Shown: positions 9,886 through 18,785 of the stretch, piece by piece
Position numbering within the stretch: position 1 is the first letter of the stretch
Layout: every line of letters begins with the position of its first letter
NCBI GenBank assembly: GCA_025455065.1
Contig: JALONG010000008.1
Location: forward strand, 59,566 to 123,565
Reading direction: 5' to 3'
DNA: 64,000 bases
Origin: Candidatus Kapaibacterium sp.
Lineage (GTDB): Bacteria > Bacteroidota > Ignavibacteria > Kapaibacteriales > UBA4661
Position numbers and translations under genes: made by a program
Notes under the pieces: model-generated
The model's input: the letters and a program-made list of their open reading frames with translations, nothing else
Databases searched by the model: none
What the model was told of the DNA's origin: nothing

Positions 9886-10851
9886 ATGGATACCGCTTCA
9901 GCACTAGGTTTTGAGCGTCTTGAGGCTACAAAAAACGTCCTCAAACACGAAGAATTTGAAAAACACCTTGAAAAGCAGATTATTGCAGAAACGACGCAGG
10001 CAGCAATTCTTGCACCCGAGCGCCGTCCTGAATGGCTTAAAGTCAAGGCTCCGGGTGGTGAGACGTATGCCAATGTCAAAACGATGATGCGTTCCAAAAC
10101 CCTACACACCGTCTGCGAAGAGGCTCGCTGCCCGAACATTACCGAGTGCTGGAATGCCGGCACGGCAACGTTTATGATTTTGGGCGACACTTGCACCCGT
10201 TCTTGCGGCTTTTGTGCGGTGAAAACAGGTCGTCCGCCTGTTTTGGATGTGGAAGAACCGGGGCGCGTTGCGGAGGCAGTAAAAGCGATGAATTTGAAAC
10301 ACGCCGTGATTACATCGGTAAACCGTGATGAACTCGCCGACGGCGGCTCGCGCATTTTTGCTGAAACGATTGTTGCGGTGCGCGAAGCAAATCCGGGCAT
10401 TACGATTGAGGTGCTGATTCCCGATTTTAAGGGCAAGCCCGATGCGCTGCAAAACATCATCAATGCTCGTCCCGATGTGCTGAATCACAACACAGAAACC
10501 GTTCCGCGCCTCTACCGTCGTGTGCGCCCGCAAGCCAAGTACGAATGGACGCTCGGCGTGTTGCGCGAGTCGAAAGTACAGGGAATGCGTACCAAAACCG
10601 GTATTATGCTGGGTTTGGGCGAATCGCGTGAAGAATTGCTTGCGGTGATGCAGGATTTGGCAGAAGTGAAGGTTGATGTTTTGACCTTGGGACAATATCT
10701 CCAACCCACCAAAGCACATTTGCCCGTAGAGCGTTTTATTCATCCCGACGAGTTTGCAGAACTCCGCGACATTGGCTTATCTATGGGCTTTGATTGGGTC
10801 GAATCGGGTCCGCTTGTTCGCAGTTCGTACCATGCGGAGCGTCATGTGTGA
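9886..10851 (+). CDS. lipA: Lipoyl synthase
   Basis: Radical SAM enzyme that inserts two sulfurs into protein-bound octanoyl groups to make lipoate, the cofactor of pyruvate dehydrogenase and related complexes. The 321-residue protein has the auxiliary cluster cysteines in [12 protein letters not shown] near residue 78 and the radical SAM CxxxCxxC motif in CTRSCGFC near residue 104, plus the conserved [12 protein letters not shown] block and the C-terminal [11 protein letters not shown] block that supplies the serine ligand. The N-terminus is about 45 residues longer than the core. A 17-base hairpin sits at 9852-9868 just upstream. It lies in the same stretch as a pyruvate dehydrogenase E1-beta gene, a possible client complex. 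Confidence 0.97.
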   Translation: MDTASALGFERLEATKNVLKHEEFEKHLEKQIIAETTQAAILAPERRPEWLKVKAPGGETYANVKTMMRSKTLHTVCEEARCPNITECWNAGTATFMILGDTCTRSCGFCAVKTGRPPVLDVEEPGRVAEAVKAMNLKHAVITSVNRDELADGGSRIFAETIVAVREANPGITIEVLIPDFKGKPDALQNIINARPDVLNHNTETVPRLYRRVRPQAKYEWTLGVLRESKVQGMRTKTGIMLGLGESREELLAVMQDLAEVKVDVLTLGQYLQPTKAHLPVERFIHPDEFAELRDIGLSMGFDWVESGPLVRSSYHAERHV

Positions 10852-10883
10852 GGAACTGCTTCTACACAGTGCTTGTAATTTCA

Positions 10884-10926
10884 AGGCTTCCACCTGCTCA
10901 CATTTGACAGTGGAAGCCTCTTTTTT
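10884..10926 (+). terminator. Rho-independent terminator after lipA
   Basis: A perfect 10-base stem (AGGCTTCCAC at 10884-10893 with GTGGAAGCCT at 10910-10919) is followed by C and six T. It lies 33 bases after the lipA stop. Confidence 0.85.
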
Positions 10927-11092
10927 GCTTGATGTGCAAACCTGCCAACGTGTCTGAGAGGTGTTCAAGAAAAAATCTCCGTTCGTGTGAGCTTTTTTGT
11001 ATGATTTTCCGCTAAAAGACGTATTTTGCCCGTCGAAAAAACTTTATCCAACACTCTCATTCATTCTCACTTTTTCACGGGAGCAACCGATT

Positions 11093-13579
11093 ATGGCGGC
11101 AAAAAAGAAGTCTGTGTTTTTCACCGACGCACACGACCCGGAATCGTATTCACTCCAAAACCAGTTTGCCGAAAACATGGAGTTTCGGCTTGCCAAAGAT
11201 AAAACCAATTATACCCTCCGCGATGCCTATACCGCTTTGGCTCTGTCCGTGCGCGACCGTATGATGCGCAAATGGCTGCGCACACAACAGCAGTATGCCG
11301 AAAAAGACGTTAAGAAAGTCTATTATCTCTCGCTCGAATTTCTCATGGGGCGGCTTTTGAGTAACACACTTATCAATCTCAAATACGAAAAAGATTTCGC
11401 CGACCTCGCTAAAGAAATCGGCTTTACGCAAGAACAACTCCGCGACAGCGAAAAAGACATGGGGCTTGGAAACGGCGGTTTGGGGCGGCTTGCAGCTTGT
11501 TTTTTGGATTCGATGGCAACGCTCGGTTTGCCGGCTTTTGGCTACGGCATTCGCTATGAATACGGCATTTTCGACCAAGATATTGAAAAAGGCTATCAAA
11601 TCGAACATCCCGACAACTGGCTTATTTACGGCTGCCCTTGGGAAATTATGCGCCCCGACCTGACATACCGCATCAAATTTGGCGGTACGGTGATGACCGA
11701 TATTGACGCAACAGGGCGTTTGCGCTTTGCGTGGGCGGATACGGACGATGTGCTGGCGGTTGCGTATGATATTCCGATTCCCGGCTACGGCAATAACACG
11801 GTAAATAATCTGCGTTTGTGGCAGGCAAAATCTACCGAAGATTTTAATTTTGAGTATTTCAACAAAGGCGATTATGCGGCTGCAGTGTCCGATAAAACCT
11901 CGTCGGAGACCATTTCTAAAGTCTTGTACCCGAATGACAACATTGACCCGGGCAAGGTTCTGCGCCTGAAGCAGCAGTATTTCTTCGTTTCTGCGACGTT
12001 GCAAGACATTATCCGTGCCTACAAAACCAAGCACAACACGTTCAAAAAATTTCCTGAAAAAGTCGCTATTCAACTCAACGACACGCACCCGTCTATCGCA
12101 ATCCCTGAACTGATGCGGATTTTGATGGATGATGAAGGTTTGGAATGGGATGCGGCGTGGGATATTACGGTGAAAACATTCGCCTACACCAATCATACCG
12201 TCATGGCAGAAGCGCTCGAAAAGTGGGATGTTTCCTTGTTTGAATCGCTTTTGCCGCGCCATTTGAACATTATTTACGAAATCAATCATCGGTATTTGGA
12301 AAAAGCGCGTCAGTTCTATTCCAATCCCCAAGATGCAAAGAAAATCGCAGGAATGTCTATCATCGAAGAGGGCGTAAATAAGCGGGTTCGTATGGCGAAT
12401 TTAGCGATTGTGGGCAGCCATTCGGTGAACGGCGTAGCGGCACTGCATACGCATATTTTGAAAACCGATATTTTCTCCGATTTCTACCGTTTTGAAACCG
12501 ATAAATTCAACAACAAAACCAACGGAATTACGCAACGGCGCTGGCTCAAAGAGGCAAATCCGTATTTGTCCGAACTCATCACCGGAAAAATCGGCGACGG
12601 CTGGATTACGGATTTGTACAAACTCAAAGGCATCGAAAAACTCAAGTCCGATGCGAAGTTTCAGGCGGATTGGCAAGCGGCGAAGCAGCAATGTAAGCAC
12701 AATCTTATTCAGTACATCGAATCACGCTACACCGTCAAAATCAATCCCGATTCGATTTTTGATTCCCAAGTCAAGCGGATGCACGAATACAAGCGCCAGC
12801 TTTTGAACGCGCTGCACGTCATCACGCTGTACAACCGCATCAAAGACAACCCGAAGGCAGATTTTGTGCCGCGCACGGTCATGTTTGCGGGAAAAGCAGC
12901 ACCCGGATATTACTTCGCAAAATTGGTCATCAAACTCATCAATGCTATCGGCGATGTGGTAAACAATGACCCCGATGTCGGCGACAAACTCAAGGTGTTG
13001 TTCTTGAAAAATTACTCAGTGTCGCTGTCGGAGAAAATTATTCCCGCATCGGATTTGTCCGAACAAATCTCCACCGCAGGCTTTGAGGCTTCGGGAACAG
13101 GCAATATGAAATTCCAACTGAACGGCGCACTGACCATCGGCACAATGGATGGCGCAAACGTGGAAATCCGCGAAGAAGTCGGCGATGACAATATTTTCAT
13201 TTTCGGTCTTGAGGCAGACGAAGTGATTGATTTGAAGAAAAATGGTTACGACCCGTTCCATTATTACCAAGAAAACCAAGAATTGAAGCGGGTTTTGGAT
13301 ATGATTCAGTATAATTTTTTCAATCGCACCGAACCCGGTATTTTCAAACCGATTTTTGATGCTCTCGTCCACAACGGCGATAAATACTGCCTTCTGGCAG
13401 ACTACGCTTCCTACGTCGAAGCGCAAGACCGCGTTGCTGCGGAATTTGTCAATCGCAAACTCTGGACAGAAAAAGCGATTATCAACGTCGCCAACGTCGG
13501 TAAATTCTCCAGTGACCGTACCATTAGCGAGTATGCGGAAGAAATCTGGAACGTGAAACCCGTAAAGATTGCGGATTGA
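11093..13579 (+). CDS. glgP: Glycogen/starch/maltodextrin phosphorylase
   Basis: Cytoplasmic PLP enzyme of 828 residues that releases glucose-1-phosphate from glycogen or related glucans. The frame opens at 10997, but ATG 11093 is chosen because it follows a CGGGAG-type ribosome site and gives the normal family length. Conserved blocks include [17 protein letters not shown] near residue 80, [19 protein letters not shown] near 124, [18 protein letters not shown] near 325, and the PLP-lysine region [20 protein letters not shown] near 670. No other glycogen gene is adjacent. A 45-base GC-rich hairpin at 13597-13641 follows the stop. Whether it prefers glycogen or maltodextrin cannot be told from sequence. 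Confidence 0.96.
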   Translation: MAAKKKSVFFTDAHDPESYSLQNQFAENMEFRLAKDKTNYTLRDAYTALALSVRDRMMRKWLRTQQQYAEKDVKKVYYLSLEFLMGRLLSNTLINLKYEKDFADLAKEIGFTQEQLRDSEKDMGLGNGGLGRLAACFLDSMATLGLPAFGYGIRYEYGIFDQDIEKGYQIEHPDNWLIYGCPWEIMRPDLTYRIKFGGTVMTDIDATGRLRFAWADTDDVLAVAYDIPIPGYGNNTVNNLRLWQAKSTEDFNFEYFNKGDYAAAVSDKTSSETISKVLYPNDNIDPGKVLRLKQQYFFVSATLQDIIRAYKTKHNTFKKFPEKVAIQLNDTHPSIAIPELMRILMDDEGLEWDAAWDITVKTFAYTNHTVMAEALEKWDVSLFESLLPRHLNIIYEINHRYLEKARQFYSNPQDAKKIAGMSIIEEGVNKRVRMANLAIVGSHSVNGVAALHTHILKTDIFSDFYRFETDKFNNKTNGITQRRWLKEANPYLSELITGKIGDGWITDLYKLKGIEKLKSDAKFQADWQAAKQQCKHNLIQYIESRYTVKINPDSIFDSQVKRMHEYKRQLLNALHVITLYNRIKDNPKADFVPRTVMFAGKAAPGYYFAKLVIKLINAIGDVVNNDPDVGDKLKVLFLKNYSVSLSEKIIPASDLSEQISTAGFEASGTGNMKFQLNGALTIGTMDGANVEIREEVGDDNIFIFGLEADEVIDLKKNGYDPFHYYQENQELKRVLDMIQYNFFNRTEPGIFKPIFDALVHNGDKYCLLADYASYVEAQDRVAAEFVNRKLWTEKAIINVANVGKFSSDRTISEYAEEIWNVKPVKIAD

Positions 13580-13596
13580 TAGTATTTGCTTCTCTT

Positions 13597-13641
13597 CCCG
13601 TCCTACCGCTTCGCCTCGTTTCGAGGCGGCGGTAGAACGGG
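13597..13641 (+). terminator. GC-rich hairpin after glgP
   Basis: The segments CCCGT, CTACCGC and CGCCTCG pair with CGAGGCG, GGTAG and ACGGG around a TTT loop, giving a long interrupted stem 18 bases after the glgP stop. There is no T run behind it, so it may act as a processing or Rho-assisted signal rather than as a classic terminator. Confidence 0.55.
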
Positions 13642-13715
13642 TTGCCCGATGAAAAGTTTGTGCGAGTAGTTTCGGATAAATTACAATGTTTTTGTGTTCA
13701 AGAAAGTGAGTAATC

Positions 13716-14693
13716 ATGCCCGTTACAACGTATATTCAAGCAATCTCTGACGCGCTGCGACACGAAATGCGCCGCGATTCGTCGGTTTTTCTCATTGGCG
13801 AAGACATTGCCGGCTCGTTCGGTGGCGCGTTCAAAGTAACCAAAGGCTTTGAGGAGGAATTTGGCGCAAATCGTGTTATCAACGCACCTATTTCGGAGGC
13901 GGCTATCGTCGGCGCGGCTGTTGGTGCGTCCTTGAACGGTATGCGCCCGGTGGTCGAAATGCAGTTTATGGATTTTGTTACCAATGCGTTTAATCAACTT
14001 GCCAACGTTGCCGGAACGACGGCGTACCGTTGGGGCATGGGTGTACCGATTGTGGTGCGTGGTCCTTCGGGCGGCGGTGTGGGCGGTGGTCCTTTCCATT
14101 CGCGTAATTCCGAAGCGTGGTTTGCGCATACGCCCGGAATCAAGGTTGTATGCCCTGCGACAGCTGCCGATGCAAAAGGCTTGCTCATAAGTTCCATTCG
14201 AGATAATAACCCCGTTGTTTTTTATGAACACAAGGGATTGTATCGCAAAATCAAGGATGACGTTCCCGACGGTGAACACGTCGTACCGCTTGGAAAAGCA
14301 GCCGTTGTGCGCTCTGGGCGCGATGCTAGCATCATTACTTACGGTTCGATGCTGCATGAAGCTGTTGCTGTGGCGGACGAACTCACCAAAGAAGGCGTAG
14401 AACTTGAGGTTATTGACATTCGCACCCTTGTGCCTTTCGACGAAGAAACGGTCTTGGCATCGGTCAAACGCACGAACCGTGTGCTTGTAGCACACGAAGC
14501 CACGCTGACAGGCGGCTTTGGTGGGGAAATTGCTGCTCGCATTACCGACAAAGCATTTGAATACCTCGACGCGCCCGTCAAGCGCCTTGCGGCGTTTGAT
14601 TCTCCCACACCGTTTGCCCCAACGCTGGAACAAGAAGTTTTACCGAATAAAGCCAAAATGCTGAAAGCTATGCGAGAACTGCTTGCATACTAA
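13716..14693 (+). CDS. pdhB: Pyruvate (2-oxoacid) dehydrogenase E1 component, beta subunit
   Basis: Thiamine-diphosphate enzyme subunit of 325 residues, the beta half of the E1 heterotetramer that decarboxylates pyruvate. Landmarks are the N-terminal ISDALRHEMRRDSSVFLIGEDI, the NAPISEAAIVGAAVGASLNG block with the cofactor-contacting Glu near residue 60, GPSGGGVGGGPFHS near residue 117, and the transketolase C-terminal domain from about 195. The alpha subunit, E2 and E3 are not adjacent, which is unusual because E1-alpha and E1-beta are normally neighbours. A branched-chain 2-oxoacid dehydrogenase beta subunit is the alternative. It starts 136 bases after glgP and is followed 24 bases later by rpe. 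Confidence 0.9.
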   Translation: MPVTTYIQAISDALRHEMRRDSSVFLIGEDIAGSFGGAFKVTKGFEEEFGANRVINAPISEAAIVGAAVGASLNGMRPVVEMQFMDFVTNAFNQLANVAGTTAYRWGMGVPIVVRGPSGGGVGGGPFHSRNSEAWFAHTPGIKVVCPATAADAKGLLISSIRDNNPVVFYEHKGLYRKIKDDVPDGEHVVPLGKAAVVRSGRDASIITYGSMLHEAVAVADELTKEGVELEVIDIRTLVPFDEETVLASVKRTNRVLVAHEATLTGGFGGEIAARITDKAFEYLDAPVKRLAAFDSPTPFAPTLEQEVLPNKAKMLKAMRELLAY

Positions 14694-14717
14694 CTTCGAC
14701 AACATCACCCACAGTTA

Positions 14718-15410
14718 ATGACAATGACACACCACCCCATACAAATCGCACCATCACTGCTTTCTGCGAATTTTGCCCGATTAGAAGACGACGTGAAGAG
14801 GTGTGAAGCCGGAGGCGCGGAAATCCTCCACGTGGACGTAATGGACGGGCATTTTGTGCCGAATATTACCATTGGTCCGCTTGTCGTGGAGGCGCTTCGC
14901 CCCGTAACAAAACTCGTTTTGGACTGTCATTTGATGATTGCCGAGCCTGACCGCTACATTACAGCCTTCGCTAATGCCGGAGCAGACTGGATTTCAGTTC
15001 ACGTCGAGGCGACAAAGCACCTCCACCGTACACTGTCGCTTATTCGTGAACACGGCAAACGTGTTGGTGCGGTCTTGAATCCTGTAACGCCGCTTTCAAG
15101 CGTCTTTGACGCTGCGGAGTATTGCGATTTTATTTTACTGATGTCGGTCAATCCGGGGTTTGGCGGTCAGAAATTTATCACCTCCTTTTTGCGCCGCGCC
15201 GCAGAACTACGCGCTTTTCTGGACACTAACGGTCTTGAGCGCGTAGAAATTGAGGTGGACGGCGGTGTTGTGGCAGACAATGCGGAAGCAATTGTCCGTG
15301 CAGGCGCAAACCTGCTTGTAAGCGGTTCAGGCGTGTTTCGGGGAAATCCGTCGGAAACAATTCCTGCGTTGCGGAAAGCTGCGGTACGGGGACAGATGCT
15401 GGCTGTGTAG
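14718..15410 (+). CDS. rpe: Ribulose-phosphate 3-epimerase
   Basis: Cytoplasmic TIM-barrel enzyme of 230 residues that interconverts ribulose-5-phosphate and xylulose-5-phosphate in the pentose phosphate pathway. Recognisable blocks are IAPSLLSANFARLEDDV at the N-terminus, HVDVMDGHFVPNITIGP near residue 39, DCHLMIAEPDRY near 73, LMSVNPGFGGQKF near 141 and IEVDGGV near 178; these carry the metal-binding His and Asp residues. It starts 24 bases after pdhB, with a possible second start four codons in. The next gene begins 59 bases downstream. Confidence 0.96.
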   Translation: MTMTHHPIQIAPSLLSANFARLEDDVKRCEAGGAEILHVDVMDGHFVPNITIGPLVVEALRPVTKLVLDCHLMIAEPDRYITAFANAGADWISVHVEATKHLHRTLSLIREHGKRVGAVLNPVTPLSSVFDAAEYCDFILLMSVNPGFGGQKFITSFLRRAAELRAFLDTNGLERVEIEVDGGVVADNAEAIVRAGANLLVSGSGVFRGNPSETIPALRKAAVRGQMLAV

Positions 15411-15469
15411 CGGATAGAAATACCGTTGATGATTCCCACACTCTTTTTTCTCATTTTTTCCAATTCACC

Positions 15470-18400
15470 ATGTTATACCGTTTCTCCTTGCTCGCAATGG
15501 CACTACTGCTGCTGTTGCCGAGTTTTACATTTGCGCAAACAAGCTCCCAAGCTATTCCCGAAAAACTCTTCGCAAAGATGGAATGGCGAAATATCGGACC
15601 CTATCGGGGAGGGCGCTCACTGACTGCTGTTGGACACGCTGCACAGCCACTCACCTACTACTTCGGCGCGACGGGCGGCGGCGTTTGGAAAACCACCGAT
15701 GGCGGCGCAAATTGGGCGTGTGTGTCCGATAAATTCTTCGGTTCGAGTTCCGTCGGCGCACTTGCTATTGCGCCTTCCGACCCGAATGTGCTTTTTGCCG
15801 GAATGGGCGAAACCGATATTCGCGGTAATATCGCTATGGGCGACGGCGTGTATCGCACTACCGATGCGGGCGCGACGTGGAAACACGTTGGTTTGAAAGA
15901 AACGCAGTCCATTGCAAAAATCGTCATTCATCCCCAAAACCCTGATATGGTCTATGTTGCAGCAATGGGGCATATTTTCGGGCAGAACAAAGAACGTGGT
16001 ATTTATCGCAGTATGGACGGCGGCACAACATGGAAGCAGATTCTCTACAAAAACGAAAAAACAGGCGCGGTGAATATCGTTCTCGACCCCGCAAACCCGC
16101 GTATAATCTACGCTGCAATGTGGCAGGCATACCGCGCACCGCATGAAATGTCCTCCGGCGGCGAAGGAAGCGGACTGTGGAAAAGCACCGACGGCGGCGA
16201 CACGTGGACAGACATCACGCGCAATCCGGGCTTGCCCAAAGGTGTGATTGGCAAAATTGGGATTTCGGTTTCGCCCGTGAATAGCAGTCTTATTTGGGCA
16301 TTGGTAGAAAACGACAACGGCGGGCTTTTCCGCTCCGACGATGCCGGAAAAACATGGACACGCACCACCGATGACCGCAATTTGCGCCAACGTGCGTGGT
16401 ACTATTCCCGTATCTTCGCCGACCCGAAAAATCCTGAAACCGTTTATGCAACCAACGTGAATTTTCACAAATCCATTGACGGCGGAAAAACCTTCAAAAC
16501 TATCCGTACTATGCACGGCGACCATCACGACTTGTGGATTGACCCGAACAACCCCGACCGCATGATTATTGCCGATGATGGCGGTGGAAGTGTGAGCGTA
16601 AATGGTGGTAGAACGTGGACTGCGTTGGATATTCCGACTGCGCAATTTTACCACGTGCAGGTGGACAACCAAACCCCCTACCGCATCTACGGCGCACAGC
16701 AGGACAATACCAGCGTTTCGATTTCAAGCCGTTCCGGGAGTGGTGAAATCGGTGTGCGCGATTGGTTCCCGACAGCAGGCGGAGAATCCGGCTACATCAC
16801 GCCGCATCCCGCAAAGCCGCATATTATCTTCGGTGGCAGCTATGGCGGTTTTATGACGAAACACAATATTCTCACCGAGCAGCAGCAAAACGTCTCGCCC
16901 TTTCCCGAAGAAGTTATTGGTGAGCCATCGGCAAATCGCAAATACCGCTTTCAGTGGACGTACCCGATTGTGTTTTCGCCGCATGACGTAAACACGCTCT
17001 ACGCGACGGCGCAAGTGGTGTTCCGCTCCAAAGACGAAGGAATGAGTTGGGAAATTATCAGTCCCGACCTGACGCGCAACGACAAAAGCAAACAAGCGGC
17101 TTCCGGTGGACCTATCACCAAAGACAATACAGGTGTGGAGACCTACAACACCATCTTTACCTTTGCTGAATCACCTGTGGAGCAAGGCGTACTCTGGTCT
17201 GGTTCGGATTGCGGACTCATTCACGTCAGCCGCGACAATGGCAAAACATGGCAAAACGTAACTCCGCCAAGCAAGGATTTACCGGAACTTGCGCTTATCA
17301 GCATGATTGAGTGCAGTCCCCATGACAAAGGCACGGTCTATGTGGCAGCAAACCGCTACAAACTTGATGACCAAAAGCCTTACATCTTCAAAACGAGTGA
17401 TTACGGCAAAACATGGACACGCATGACCACCGGCATCCCCGAAGGAGCATTTGTGCGGGTTGTACGCGAAGACCCGAATAAACGCGGCTTGCTCTATGCA
17501 GGCACGGAAACGGGCGTATATGTGGCATTCAACGGAGTAAACGCTGGCGGAGCAAGCACTAATGCGCTTTGGCAGCCGTTACAGTTGAATCTGCCCGTAA
17601 CACCGATTCACGATTTGGTTCTGCAAAAGCGTGAGAACGATGTGGTTGTGGCAACGCACGGGCGCTCGTTCTGGGTGCTGGACGATGTTACGCCGCTTCA
17701 CCAAATTATGGACGGCAAGGTGAAAGCAAGTGAGAATGCGCTCTTTGCACCTCGCCCGACGTACCGTTGGTCGCCGCCGGATTTTGATTTACCGCTTGGC
17801 TTGGCAACGGGCGCAAATCTGCCCGACGGAGTGCATATTTCCTACAACTTGAAGGAAAAAACGGCGGATTCGGTTGCACTGGATTTTCTGACCGAAAAAG
17901 GCGAATTGATAATTTCTTATTCCAACAAGCGCGACCGCAAGGGCAAGCCCGTGAAAGAATCGGCAGAGTTTTATCCGAACCCGGAAGAGAAGCGGGCGGA
18001 CGTGGTTACAACGAATGAAGGCATGAACCGTTTTGTGTGGAATATGCGCTATCCCGATGCCGTCGAAGTGCCGGGCGCACTCAGTTGGGGCGGCTCGGTA
18101 ATTGGTCCGAAAGCGCCTCCGGGCAAATATCAAGTGCGTTTGACCATTGCCGGAAAAGTTGTGGGTGTGCAGCCTTTTGAAATTCGCAAAGACCCGCGTG
18201 TCGAAGCGACGGAAGCAGATTTTATCGCACAGTTCGACCTTTTGCAAAAAATTAACGCGAAAGTTACCGAAACGCACAAAACTATCAACTCGCTCCGCGA
18301 CGTGAAAAAACAAGTCGGCGCGGCGATAGACCGCCTCAATCCTGATGCTGAGAAACCCACAGCGAAAGGAACAGCACTCAAAGAAGCATCCAAGCCGTTT

Positions 18401-18700
18401 TTGGATAGTTTGAACGCCGTCGAAAACGAGCTGATTCAAACCAAAATCAAAAGCAGCCAAGATATGCTGAATTTCCCTGTGCGTGTGAACAACAAAATGA
18501 TGTCGCTGGGGAGCATGGTTGCTTCATCGGACAACCGTCCGACGAAACAAATGATGGAGATGTTTCAGGATTTGACAGCACGGATAGAAGCACAGCTTGT
18601 GCGGTTGAAGGCGATAATGGGCGACGGCTTGCAGAAGTTTAACAAAGCGGCGATGGAACAAGGCTCTGTGCCTGTTCAGGTGGAAGAGAAGCAGCCGTAA
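15470..18700 (+). CDS. Secreted Asp-box (BNR/VPS10-like) beta-propeller protein, 1076 aa
   Basis: Large exported protein with a signal peptide (FSLLAMALLLLLPSFTFAQ). At least ten Asp-box motifs of the S/TxDxGxTW type are visible: TTDGGANW, TTDAGATW, SMDGGTTW, STDGGDTW, SDDAGKTW, SIDGGKTF, SKDEGMSW, SRDNGKTW and TSDYGKTW among them. They indicate one or two multi-blade propellers over about residues 35-740. The remaining 330 residues include an immunoglobulin-like segment (GPKAPPGKYQVRLTIAGKV) and helical repeats with many Lys and Thr. Proteins of this family are annotated as glycosyl hydrolase or sortilin-like, but the enzymatic role is mostly unproven. No T9SS sorting domain is seen at the C-terminus. 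It is the last gene of the plus-strand run and ends at a strong terminator. Confidence 0.9.
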   Translation: MLYRFSLLAMALLLLLPSFTFAQTSSQAIPEKLFAKMEWRNIGPYRGGRSLTAVGHAAQPLTYYFGATGGGVWKTTDGGANWACVSDKFFGSSSVGALAIAPSDPNVLFAGMGETDIRGNIAMGDGVYRTTDAGATWKHVGLKETQSIAKIVIHPQNPDMVYVAAMGHIFGQNKERGIYRSMDGGTTWKQILYKNEKTGAVNIVLDPANPRIIYAAMWQAYRAPHEMSSGGEGSGLWKSTDGGDTWTDITRNPGLPKGVIGKIGISVSPVNSSLIWALVENDNGGLFRSDDAGKTWTRTTDDRNLRQRAWYYSRIFADPKNPETVYATNVNFHKSIDGGKTFKTIRTMHGDHHDLWIDPNNPDRMIIADDGGGSVSVNGGRTWTALDIPTAQFYHVQVDNQTPYRIYGAQQDNTSVSISSRSGSGEIGVRDWFPTAGGESGYITPHPAKPHIIFGGSYGGFMTKHNILTEQQQNVSPFPEEVIGEPSANRKYRFQWTYPIVFSPHDVNTLYATAQVVFRSKDEGMSWEIISPDLTRNDKSKQAASGGPITKDNTGVETYNTIFTFAESPVEQGVLWSGSDCGLIHVSRDNGKTWQNVTPPSKDLPELALISMIECSPHDKGTVYVAANRYKLDDQKPYIFKTSDYGKTWTRMTTGIPEGAFVRVVREDPNKRGLLYAGTETGVYVAFNGVNAGGASTNALWQPLQLNLPVTPIHDLVLQKRENDVVVATHGRSFWVLDDVTPLHQIMDGKVKASENALFAPRPTYRWSPPDFDLPLGLATGANLPDGVHISYNLKEKTADSVALDFLTEKGELIISYSNKRDRKGKPVKESAEFYPNPEEKRADVVTTNEGMNRFVWNMRYPDAVEVPGALSWGGSVIGPKAPPGKYQVRLTIAGKVVGVQPFEIRKDPRVEATEADFIAQFDLLQKINAKVTETHKTINSLRDVKKQVGAAIDRLNPDAEKPTAKGTALKEASKPFLDSLNAVENELIQTKIKSSQDMLNFPVRVNNKMMSLGSMVASSDNRPTKQMMEMFQDLTARIEAQLVRLKAIMGDGLQKFNKAAMEQGSVPVQVEEKQP

Positions 18701-18720
18701 AGATTGGTGTGACTTTCTTG

Positions 18721-18757
18721 AACCGCGCTCCGGTACTTTGCCGGAGCGCGGTTTTTT
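18721..18757 (+). terminator. Strong Rho-independent terminator
   Basis: A perfect 13-base stem (AACCGCGCTCCGG with CCGGAGCGCGGTT) and a 7-base loop are followed by a run of T. It sits 20 bases after the propeller gene and just before the convergent M14 peptidase gene. Confidence 0.93.
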
Positions 18758-18785
18758 GTTATCTCAACGTCATCCTGTTGAGCGA

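Noticed and set aside
11150..12331. 393-codon minus-strand frame inside glgP
   Set aside because: Antisense shadow of a firmly identified gene; composition (Phe, Val, Arg, Ile rich) is unlike a real protein.
13698..14633. 311-codon minus-strand frame inside pdhB
   Set aside because: Antisense shadow of a clear enzyme gene.
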